Shown here: positions 8,343 through 15,987 of the stretch, in pieces
How the letters are laid out: every line of letters begins with the position of its first letter
Position numbering within the stretch: position 1 is the first letter of the stretch
Source of the DNA: Collinsella sp. AF08-23
Lineage (GTDB): Bacteria; Actinomycetota; Coriobacteriia; Coriobacteriales; Coriobacteriaceae
Length of the DNA stretch: 37,217 nucleotides
Assembly: GCF_003479805.1 (NCBI RefSeq)
Contig: NZ_QUHV01000017.1
Location: forward strand, 1 to 37,217
Direction of reading: 5' to 3'
Notes under the pieces: generated by a model
What the model was told of the DNA's origin: nothing
Database searches by the model: none
What the model saw: the letters and a program-made list of their open reading frames with translations, nothing else
Position numbers and translations under genes: made by a program

Positions 8343-9566
8343 ATGTTCAACTTTACCGAGGCAATCGACAGGACAGGCAAGGACGCCATCGCATACGACG
8401 CGCAGGCGGCGATACGTGGGGGTTCGCTGGGTCCTACTGATGTAGAGGTCGCAGAGGGATTCGACATCATTCCCATGTGGGTTGCCGATATGAGTTTTGC
8501 GACCGCCCCTTCGGTCACCCGCGCCCTGCATGAACGCGTCGACCATCCGTGCTTTGGTTACTTTGACCCTTCGCCCGCCTATTATGATGCGATTATCCGT
8601 TGGCACGAACTTCGGAACGGCGTGACTGGCATGCGCCCGGAGCACATCGCATACGAAAACGGCGTGCTGGGTGGCGTCGCTTCTACGCTTTCAGTTCTGT
8701 GCTCGCGCGGTGACAGCGTGCTTGTTCACGCACCGACCTATGTAGGTTTTACCAAGACCCTGAGGAACGCGGGGTACGACCTCGTGTCGAGTGCGCTCAT
8801 CCGCGACGATCAGGGCGTGTGGCGCATGGATTACGATGACATGGAGCGCAAAATCATCGATCATAGGATTCACGCGACGATTTTCTGCTCCCCGCACAAT
8901 CCCACGGGTCGTGTATGGGAGAGATGGGAGATTGAGCGCGCGATGGAGCTGTTCCGCGCGCACGATGTGTATGTGATCGCAGACGAGATTTGGTCGGACA
9001 TTCTGTTGGACGGACATGTTTACACGCCAACGCAGAGCGTGAGCGTGGATGCCCGTAACAGGACAATCGCTCTGTACGCTCCCAGCAAGACCTTCAATCT
9101 TGCGGGCCTGATTGGCAGTTATCGCGTGGTGTACAACGCGTGGCTACGCGACCGCCTCGACAAGGAGGAGAGCCTGTCGCACTACAACAGCCAAAACGTG
9201 CTTTCCATGCATGGGTTGATAGGTGCGTATTGCGAGGAAGGGATGGCGTGGACCGACGAGCTCAACGTGGTGCTGAGCGAGAACGCCAGCGTCGCTTGCG
9301 AGTTCTTTGGACGCATTCCCGGCGTGAGCTTCTCCCGTCCCCAGGGCACCTACATGCTGTTCCTCGATTGCGCGCAATGGTGCGAGGAACATGATATGAC
9401 CATCGACGATCTCCAGCGTTCCGGGGTGCGTGTGGGCGTACTGTGGCAGGATGGAAGGGCGTTTGGAGGCGAGGCGACCATCAGGTTGAACTTGGCGCTG
9501 TCCACTGAGCGTTTGAGAGAAGCGCTCGGCAGACTGAAAGAGTACGTGTTCGTTGCGAAGAGGTAA
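8343..9566 (+). CDS. MalY/PatB-type PLP-dependent C-S lyase or aminotransferase
   Basis: A 407-residue class I/II aminotransferase-fold protein of the MalY/PatB subgroup, many members of which are cystathionine beta-lyases producing homocysteine, pyruvate and ammonia. The subgroup marks are visible: PMWVADMSFATAP near residue 42, FCSPHNPTGR near residue 180, ADEIWSD near residue 216, and the PLP-binding Lys249 in APSKTFNLAG. A GGAGGG site stands upstream of the ATG. It follows higA by 36 bases and precedes tsaC by 18, so it may be co-transcribed with tsaC. The exact substrate cannot be told from sequence; other sulfur amino acid C-S lyase activities or an aminotransferase are possible. Confidence 0.88.
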   Translation: MFNFTEAIDRTGKDAIAYDAQAAIRGGSLGPTDVEVAEGFDIIPMWVADMSFATAPSVTRALHERVDHPCFGYFDPSPAYYDAIIRWHELRNGVTGMRPEHIAYENGVLGGVASTLSVLCSRGDSVLVHAPTYVGFTKTLRNAGYDLVSSALIRDDQGVWRMDYDDMERKIIDHRIHATIFCSPHNPTGRVWERWEIERAMELFRAHDVYVIADEIWSDILLDGHVYTPTQSVSVDARNRTIALYAPSKTFNLAGLIGSYRVVYNAWLRDRLDKEESLSHYNSQNVLSMHGLIGAYCEEGMAWTDELNVVLSENASVACEFFGRIPGVSFSRPQGTYMLFLDCAQWCEEHDMTIDDLQRSGVRVGVLWQDGRAFGGEATIRLNLALSTERLREALGRLKEYVFVAKR

Positions 9567-9584
9567 AACCAGCGAGAGAGGGCG

Positions 9585-10271
9585 ATGATGGTCGAGGTGT
9601 ACCGCGTTACAGCAGGGGGAGCGCGCGAAGGCGTGCCCGCGCCCGATGGAGAGCCACTCGGGGTCGCCGCCGGGGCAATGAGTTCAGGCGCCCTCGCGTT
9701 GGTGCCCACCGAGACGGTGTATGGCGTTGGCGTTGCGGTTCGGGCTTACGCCGCGTGTGGGGAAATGCCGCCGTCTGCCACGGGGTACGGACGCATCTTT
9801 ACGCTTAAGCACCGCGATACCGCCCAGACGGTTCCCTGGCTCGTGTCGGGGGCAGAGGCGCTTGATGAGTACGGAGTTGATGTGCCGCAGGCGATTCGCG
9901 ACCTTGCCGCGGCATTCTGGCCCGGCGCCCTCACCCTTGTTGTGCCTGCGGGGCCGCGAGTCCCAGCCTTCATGCGCGCATCTGACGGCACGGTTGCATT
10001 GCGCGCGTCGGCGTCGCCGGTGGTGCAGGAGCTGATTCGCCTCTGTGACTCTCCACTCGCCATGACATCTGCCAACACGCATGGCAAGCCCGCACCAACT
10101 TCGTTCGTCGAAGTAGAGCCACGCATTTTGAGCGGGGTGGATGTTGCCGTCGATGCGGGGGAGACCCCGTGCAGGGATGCGTCGACCATCGTGGCCGTAC
10201 AGGGCGGAGAGGTGACGATCCTTCGCCAGGGAGCACTTGCCGCAAAAGACATATACGAGGCTCTGGCGTAG
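9585..10271 (+). CDS. tsaC: Threonylcarbamoyl-AMP synthase (TsaC/YrdC/Sua5 family)
   Basis: A 228-residue YrdC-domain protein. The family makes threonylcarbamoyl-AMP from Thr, bicarbonate and ATP, the first step of t6A37 modification of ANN-decoding tRNAs. Visible marks are VPTETVYGVGV (residues 42-52), FTLKHRDTAQTVPWLV near residue 75 (the nucleotide-binding Lys/Arg region), FWPGALTLVVPA near residue 110 and MTSANTHGKPAPT near residue 160. There is no C-terminal Sua5 domain, so it is the short TsaC type. Two adjacent ATGs (9585, 9588) could both serve as start after GAGAGGG. Its place near prfA-prmC is typical of the conserved housekeeping order. Confidence 0.92.
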   Translation: MMVEVYRVTAGGAREGVPAPDGEPLGVAAGAMSSGALALVPTETVYGVGVAVRAYAACGEMPPSATGYGRIFTLKHRDTAQTVPWLVSGAEALDEYGVDVPQAIRDLAAAFWPGALTLVVPAGPRVPAFMRASDGTVALRASASPVVQELIRLCDSPLAMTSANTHGKPAPTSFVEVEPRILSGVDVAVDAGETPCRDASTIVAVQGGEVTILRQGALAAKDIYEALA

Positions 10272-10351
10272 CTCCCGCTGCGGCCGATGGTCGACAACCC
10301 ACTCGAGTGGTAGTTAAAAAAAGAGACCAATGTATACCGTTTGAGCAGGGG

Positions 10352-10493
10352 AAATACCATTCAGCCCCCAATTACTCACCGTTCATGTGAGTTGAATGGC
10401 GAGTCCGATGTGAGCCATGTGAAAATCCTTCCTTGAATGTCGCTATCTGTAGGTGGGTCCTGCCGCGAGGCGGAGCCCCTTAGGCGAAGGGGG
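10352..10493 (+). promoter_or_regulatory. Structured leader of the GH2 gene, RBS in a hairpin
   Basis: The 228-base gap before the GH2 gene holds several folds. CCATTCA (10357-10363) pairs with 10393-10399, and ACTCAC (10374-10379) with 10387-10392, giving 13 bp with a C-rich 10-nt bulge on one side only. A small hairpin CCGC-GAG-GCGG lies at 10463-10473. CCCCTT (10476-10481) then pairs with AAGGGG (10487-10492), which includes the Shine-Dalgarno of the ATG at 10500. Translation could therefore be controlled by hairpin opening. An AAATACCA motif at 10352 recurs in the next glycosidase leader. No known riboswitch class was recognised. Confidence 0.45.
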
Positions 10494-10499
10494 ATATGA

Positions 10500-13400
10500 A
10501 TGAAGGCACGTCTGACTCATGGACGAACGAGGAGCCAGCTTGTCTGCGCGCTCGCCGCAGGTGCCCTTATCGCAACTGCACCGCTTGCTCAAGCTTGGGC
10601 CGAAATCGCACCCGACGTTCGGTCGCAGTCGTCGACGCAGATGAGCTCAGAACCAGAGCTCATCTATACCAACACCGTGAGCGATCCGTCCACGCGCGTT
10701 CAGAACTTCAATGAGAATTGGAAGTTCTACCTTGGCGATGCAAGTGGCGCCGAGGGCGAGCAATTCGACGACTCCGCATGGAAGAACGTCGATCTTCCGC
10801 ATGATTACAGCATCGATCAGGAATACACCACCGCCGGTGAGGCCGAGAGTGGCTACAAGCTGGGTGGTATCGGCTGGTACCGCAAGAGCTTTACGGTGGA
10901 CGAAGCCCTCAAGGGCAAGACGGTCCGTATCGATTTCGATGGCGTGTACATGGACTCTACGGTGTGGATCAACGGTCACCAGCTTGGCAACCACCCCTAT
11001 GGTTACTCGCCGTTCTCGTACGACATCACCGAGTACCTTAAGTTCGGTGAATCCAACACGATCACCGTAAAGGTGAACCATCAGACGCCGTCGAGCCGTT
11101 GGTATTCCGGATCGGGTATCGGTCGCGATGTCGATCTCGTGATCACCGATCCCGTGCACGTCGATCGCGATGGTGTAGTCGTGACCACTCCAGAGCTTTC
11201 CGACTCCAACAAAACCCAGGTGAAGACTCATCTCAAGACCGTCGTCACCAACAAAGGGAACAAAGACGCCTCCGTCAAGGTCGTGCAGACGGTGATCCCC
11301 CGTGGTGGCACTCCTGAGCAGGCAATTGCCCGCGTTGAGAGCGCTGCCACCAACATCGCTGCGGGTGCAAGCGCAACGGTCGAGCAGGATGCCATCACCA
11401 CGACTGCCCCCGAGCTCTGGACCCTGGATGATCCTAACCTGTATACCGTTCGCACCGAGATCAAGCAGGAAGATCGTGTCGTCGACTCGTATGACGTTGA
11501 CTTCGGGTACCGCTTCTTCAACTTCGACGCCAATACGGGGTTTTCCCTCAATGGTGAGGGCATGAAGCTCAAGGGCGTTTGCATGCACCATGACCAGGGC
11601 TCACTCGGCTCCGTGGACACACACGACGCCCTCGAGCGCCAGGTCAAACTCCTCAAGAACATGGGGTGCAACTCCATCCGCGCCACCCATAACCCGCATT
11701 CTCGCGAGCTCGCCGAGATCTGCAATGAGCAGGGTATGCTGCTGGTCCTCGAGATGTTCGACGGCTGGACTTCCGCGAAGAACGATAACCGCAACGACTA
11801 TTCCCGCTTCTTCAATCAGGCGATGGGCGAAAGCGAGCTCATCGGCGGCGAGGCCTCAAAAACGTGGGCCCAGTTCGATCTCGAGCAATCCATGAAGCGC
11901 GATATCAACGCCCCGTCCGTCATCATGTGGTCCCTTGGCAACGAGATGACCGAGGGAACGGGCGGCATTGCGAATTTCCAGCAGGTGCAGAAGAACCTCA
12001 TCACGTGGGCGCAGGCAGTTGACACCACACGCCCCATCACCACGGGCGATAACAAGTTCAAAGGCGGCGAGCAGGCGACCGAGCTCAACCCGGCCGGCAT
12101 CGCCGATGCTGGCGGCATCGTGGGCTTCAACTATATGGACGGCAACCGGTACAAGGATGTTCACCAAAAGCACCCCACGTGGAAGCTCTACGGATCCGAG
12201 ACCGCTTCTGCCACCAACAGCCGCGGCGTGTATACCACCAAGGACAGCAACAGGCTCAATGCCGACAAGCTGCTGACGTCGTACGACAAGTCAGCTGTGT
12301 CGTGGGGCCACACCGCCTCCAAGGCGTGGTTCGACATCATCACCAACGATTTCATGGCCGGCGAGTACGTGTGGACCGGTTTTGATTATCTGGGAGAGCC
12401 CACGCCCTCAAACGGCACCGTCCCCGGCGCGCAGGGCACATGGCCCTCGCCGAAGAACTCCTACTTTGGCATCATCGATACCGCCGGCCTGCCCAAAGAC
12501 TCGTATTACTTCTACCAGAGCCAGTGGAACGACAACGTCAGCACCCTCCACATCCTGCCCGCGTGGAATGAGAACGCGGTCATGACGGCGGGCAATGACA
12601 AGCAGGTCGAGGTCGTCGTCTACACCGACGCGGCCGAAGTCGAGCTGTTCTTCACGCCGGCGGATGGTGGTGAGGCGCGCAGCCTTGGTAAGAAGAAACT
12701 GAGCAAGGTCACGTCCGAGGGTGGAAAGTACACCTACCGCGTCTATAAGGGCGAGGACGGTACCGAGGCCCCGACTCATGAGGACCTGTACCTCACCTGG
12801 AACGTTCCCTATGCCGATGGCACCATTTCCGCTAAGGCGTACAACGACGAGGGTCAGGAGGTTTCCACCGAGAATTGGGCCGGGCGCAAGAGTGTGAAGA
12901 CGGCCGGCGCGGCTGCCAAATTGACGGTTGACGTGGACCGTACCGCCATGAAGGCCAACGGCACCGACCTCGCGTATCTCACCGTGAGCGTTGAGGATGA
13001 GAACGGCGTCATCGTTCCCACGGCCAAGAACCAGGTTACCTTCTCGGTTGAGGGCGAGGGCGAGCTCGCCGGCATTGACAACGGAGTCCAGGCTGATCAC
13101 CAGTCGTTCCGCGACGACAATCGCGCTGCCCATGCCGGTCAGCTCGTCGGCATCGTGCGCGCTGCAAAGAATGCGGGCACGGTTACGGTGACGGTGAGCG
13201 CCGATGGTCTCACGCCTGCAACGGTCGAGATTCCGGTTGAAAAGGTTGCCGACCAGCCGTCCGAGCAGAAGCAAGTCGATGCCCTGGTCTATTCCCGGTA
13301 CCACTATGTGAAGATGGGTGCGTCCGTTACGCTTCCCTCCCAGGTCGAGGTTCGTTACACGGATGGCTCAAGTTCGCAGGAAGAGGTCAGCTGGAACGCG

Positions 13401-15764
13401 ATCGACGAGGAGAAGCTTACTCAGCCTGGTTCGTTCACCGTTAAGGGCACCGTTGCCAACACCGAGATCAGCGCCATCGTCACGATCGTCGACGAGGTCG
13501 TTGCACTGCGCAATTACTCGACCACCATTCCGGTTAAGGGCGAGCCCGTGCTTCCTGCCTCCCGTCCGGCCATCATGCCCGACGGTACGATCATGAACGC
13601 AAGCTTCCCTGTCACATGGGATGAGCCGGAGGCTGGGCGTTTCGCAGAGCCCGGTGAGGTCGTAATCGAAGGTCACGCGAGCGTGTTCGGCAAGGACATG
13701 CCGGTCACTGCGACCGTCCGCGTTCAGAAGGGCAACATCACCCTGGGCACCAACATCGCCCCCGACGCGATGACGCTCACCCAGGATATTCCCGAGGATA
13801 AGACGTCCGACACCCTTGAGGCGATTCGCAACGGGTCGACCACCATGGACGCCAACACGGGCGGTGGCAGGAACCAGAGCTGCTGGTCGAATTGGCAGTG
13901 GGCTCAGGACGGTCACCGGGAATCGAAGCTGACCTTTAACTATGCAACTCAGCAGCCGCTCGGTCAGATCAAGGTGTACTTTGGCAGGGATGGGGGCTCC
14001 GGCAGGTATCCCGATGCGAATACCGTCACGTTCGAGGTGTCCGAGGACGGTAGCGAGGGATCGTGGAAGAAGGTCGAGGCTCGCGAGACGATTGCCGAGA
14101 CCGACGCAAGCACCAATGTCAGGCTCTACACCTATGACTTTGAACCGGTCACGGCCGTGTTCGTTCGCATGAACATTGTGAACTCGACCGCAACCGACAC
14201 GGGCAGCAACAAGCCCTGCACTATGATTACCGAGGTCGAACTTATCAAGGCGACCACTTCCTACCCGGTGGGAGCCGAAGCCGCGCTCAAGAGCCTCAAC
14301 GTGAACGGTAAAGATCTGTCGGCGAGTGCTCTTGCCTCGGGCAGCTATGATACGCGCGCCATTGTGGCCGAAGTCGCCGCTGCTGGCAAAGACAATGCCG
14401 CGGTCACCATCCTTCCCGCCTATGAGAACCAAATCAAGATCCTGCTCGAGTCCGAGGACCACGCCAAGACCGGTGAGTTTGTCATCAACCTTGGCTCCGA
14501 CACGGTCTCGCCGGACCTTGGGGCCGATGATGATGCGCGCGACTACCCCGTTGGGGACATGACGCCCACGGCATCGAACGAGCAGGGGCAAAGCGGCAAG
14601 GAAGGCCCGGTCAAGTTCGCCTTTGATGGCGATCACGACTCCATCTACCATTCTTTGTGGAGCGGCACTCCGCAAGATGAGCTCTATGTTGACATGACGC
14701 TCGAGGAGCCGACGAGTATTGAAGCCCTGAGGTATCTGCCCCGTCAGCAGGGACCCAATGGTCTCATCGAGGAGTACTCCATCTGGTATCGCAACGGTGC
14801 TGATGAAGAGTGGGTTAAGTGCGCCGAGGGAACGTGGGATACGAACGATCGCTCGTGGCAGATCGCCCAGTTCGACGAACCGGTAACGGCCAGCCAGTTC
14901 CGTTTCAAGGCCGAGAAGTCCCTGACCGACAAAGCCGATAAAAGCACGACCTTCATGTCCGCCGCTGAGATTCGTCTGCGCAAGACCGCCGAGACGGTTG
15001 ATCTCAACACGCTGCAGACCGACCTTCCGAGCGTCGTTAAGGTCAATCGCGTTGACGCGGATCATCCGGTGCTCGCCGACCAGTTTGATGAGCGTATCGT
15101 CGATGGCGAGCGGGTGCTCGTCTATGGTGTGGACTACCTACTCACGTTCCAAAACAACACTGCTGTTGGCACCGCCAAGGTGCTTATCGAGGGCATTGGT
15201 GACTACTCCGGCACAATTGAGCATGACTTCACCATCGAACTCAACGGCCGTACGCTTACGGGCATTGCGGTGGAGACGCAGCCCGCCAAGCGTATCTACA
15301 CCGTGGGTGAGGCGTTCGACCCGGCCGGCATGGAGCTTGAGCTTTCTTACAGCAACGGTGACATTGAACACGTCGCATACGGCGAGGACACCAAGGCCGA
15401 CTTCACCTTTGATCCCGCGCTCGGGACCGCCTTCGATGAGGAGGGCACGGTCGACATCAAGGTCACCTATGGCGAGCGCGACGCCGTTCTGTCTGTCACG
15501 GTGAACAAGGCCTCCCAGCCCGATCACGGCCCCGATCCCGATCCCGTGCCCCCGATCGATCCCGATACGGATCCCAACCCGCCGGTGAGCCCCGGTGGTG
15601 GCAATACCGGTTCTGGCGCGGGTGACTCCGGCGCGAACAAGCCGGGCACGACGCTGCCGGGAACCGGCGATGCATCGATGCTGTCGATTGTCGTCCTCGG
15701 TGGTCTTGGGTTGGCAGCGGCGATTGCCGGCGTCAAGCGGCGCGACGAACCCCCTCGCGGGTAA
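10500..15764 (+). CDS. Multidomain LPGTG-anchored GH2 beta-galactosidase
   Basis: A 1754-residue secreted glycosidase. Signal peptide about 1-35. GH2 sugar-binding jelly roll about 61-217, GH2 Ig-like domain 217-341, TIM barrel 341-660 with acid/base Glu482 in SLGNE and likely nucleophile Glu567 in YGSETAS. A DUF4982-like domain follows (about 680-800), then an invasin-like Ig domain (804-914), two Big-type Ig domains (924-1077), CBM32/discoidin-like domains (about 1081-1255 and 1351-1497), a further Big-type domain (1583-1671), an Asp-Pro-rich wall spacer, LPGTG at 1719-1723, membrane helix and basic tail. It should remove terminal beta-galactose from host glycans at the cell surface. Other GH2 activities are less likely given the beta-galactosidase-like TIM barrel. 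The RBS is AAGGGGG, in a hairpin. Confidence 0.93.
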   Translation: MKARLTHGRTRSQLVCALAAGALIATAPLAQAWAEIAPDVRSQSSTQMSSEPELIYTNTVSDPSTRVQNFNENWKFYLGDASGAEGEQFDDSAWKNVDLPHDYSIDQEYTTAGEAESGYKLGGIGWYRKSFTVDEALKGKTVRIDFDGVYMDSTVWINGHQLGNHPYGYSPFSYDITEYLKFGESNTITVKVNHQTPSSRWYSGSGIGRDVDLVITDPVHVDRDGVVVTTPELSDSNKTQVKTHLKTVVTNKGNKDASVKVVQTVIPRGGTPEQAIARVESAATNIAAGASATVEQDAITTTAPELWTLDDPNLYTVRTEIKQEDRVVDSYDVDFGYRFFNFDANTGFSLNGEGMKLKGVCMHHDQGSLGSVDTHDALERQVKLLKNMGCNSIRATHNPHSRELAEICNEQGMLLVLEMFDGWTSAKNDNRNDYSRFFNQAMGESELIGGEASKTWAQFDLEQSMKRDINAPSVIMWSLGNEMTEGTGGIANFQQVQKNLITWAQAVDTTRPITTGDNKFKGGEQATELNPAGIADAGGIVGFNYMDGNRYKDVHQKHPTWKLYGSETASATNSRGVYTTKDSNRLNADKLLTSYDKSAVSWGHTASKAWFDIITNDFMAGEYVWTGFDYLGEPTPSNGTVPGAQGTWPSPKNSYFGIIDTAGLPKDSYYFYQSQWNDNVSTLHILPAWNENAVMTAGNDKQVEVVVYTDAAEVELFFTPADGGEARSLGKKKLSKVTSEGGKYTYRVYKGEDGTEAPTHEDLYLTWNVPYADGTISAKAYNDEGQEVSTENWAGRKSVKTAGAAAKLTVDVDRTAMKANGTDLAYLTVSVEDENGVIVPTAKNQVTFSVEGEGELAGIDNGVQADHQSFRDDNRAAHAGQLVGIVRAAKNAGTVTVTVSADGLTPATVEIPVEKVADQPSEQKQVDALVYSRYHYVKMGASVTLPSQVEVRYTDGSSSQEEVSWNAIDEEKLTQPGSFTVKGTVANTEISAIVTIVDEVVALRNYSTTIPVKGEPVLPASRPAIMPDGTIMNASFPVTWDEPEAGRFAEPGEVVIEGHASVFGKDMPVTATVRVQKGNITLGTNIAPDAMTLTQDIPEDKTSDTLEAIRNGSTTMDANTGGGRNQSCWSNWQWAQDGHRESKLTFNYATQQPLGQIKVYFGRDGGSGRYPDANTVTFEVSEDGSEGSWKKVEARETIAETDASTNVRLYTYDFEPVTAVFVRMNIVNSTATDTGSNKPCTMITEVELIKATTSYPVGAEAALKSLNVNGKDLSASALASGSYDTRAIVAEVAAAGKDNAAVTILPAYENQIKILLESEDHAKTGEFVINLGSDTVSPDLGADDDARDYPVGDMTPTASNEQGQSGKEGPVKFAFDGDHDSIYHSLWSGTPQDELYVDMTLEEPTSIEALRYLPRQQGPNGLIEEYSIWYRNGADEEWVKCAEGTWDTNDRSWQIAQFDEPVTASQFRFKAEKSLTDKADKSTTFMSAAEIRLRKTAETVDLNTLQTDLPSVVKVNRVDADHPVLADQFDERIVDGERVLVYGVDYLLTFQNNTAVGTAKVLIEGIGDYSGTIEHDFTIELNGRTLTGIAVETQPAKRIYTVGEAFDPAGMELELSYSNGDIEHVAYGEDTKADFTFDPALGTAFDEEGTVDIKVTYGERDAVLSVTVNKASQPDHGPDPDPVPPIDPDTDPNPPVSPGGGNTGSGAGDSGANKPGTTLPGTGDASMLSIVVLGGLGLAAAIAGVKRRDEPPRG

Positions 15765-15766
15765 AC

Positions 15767-15825
15767 GTGGATTATCCCACTAGGTTGGTACTCAATAGTA
15801 AATACCAGCGGAAACAATAATCCAC
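15767..15825. promoter_or_regulatory. Nested inverted repeats between the two glycosidase genes
   Basis: GTGGATTAT (15767-15775) and ATAATCCAC (15817-15825) are a perfect 9-bp inverted repeat starting two bases after the GH2 stop. Inside lies TGGTA (15786-15790) with TACCA (15803-15807). It is followed by ATAAAAG, not by a T run, so it is not a classical terminator. It may be an operator, an mRNA 3'-end stabiliser, or part of the leader of the GH84 gene. Further pairing downstream (15853-15858 with 15882-15887; 15889-15893 with 15899-15903) shows that the whole 220-base gap can fold. Confidence 0.45.
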
Positions 15826-15987
15826 ATAAAAGAGATAGGCTGAACCGTTCAACGTTCGATAAGGTGCCGCTCGCCAAATCGCGAACGGGGAGGGGCAGCC
15901 TCCTACGGGAAGATTGATGCGTTATGTACAAAGGGATGGCTCTGTCTCGAGCGAGCGGAGTGCCCGTTGAACGAGATGGGGAAATGG

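Noticed and set aside
10299..10320. CCACTCGAGTGG hairpin followed by an A run
   Set aside because: A run of A after the stem does not make a terminator on the + strand, and on the - strand the T run precedes the stem.
10272..10499. A known riboswitch or T-box in the long leaders
   Set aside because: The folds are real, but I could not match any conserved core of a known class, so only an undefined structured leader is claimed.
13368..15065. A 565-codon open frame on the - strand
   Set aside because: It lies fully inside the GH2 gene with no ribosome binding site or family match.
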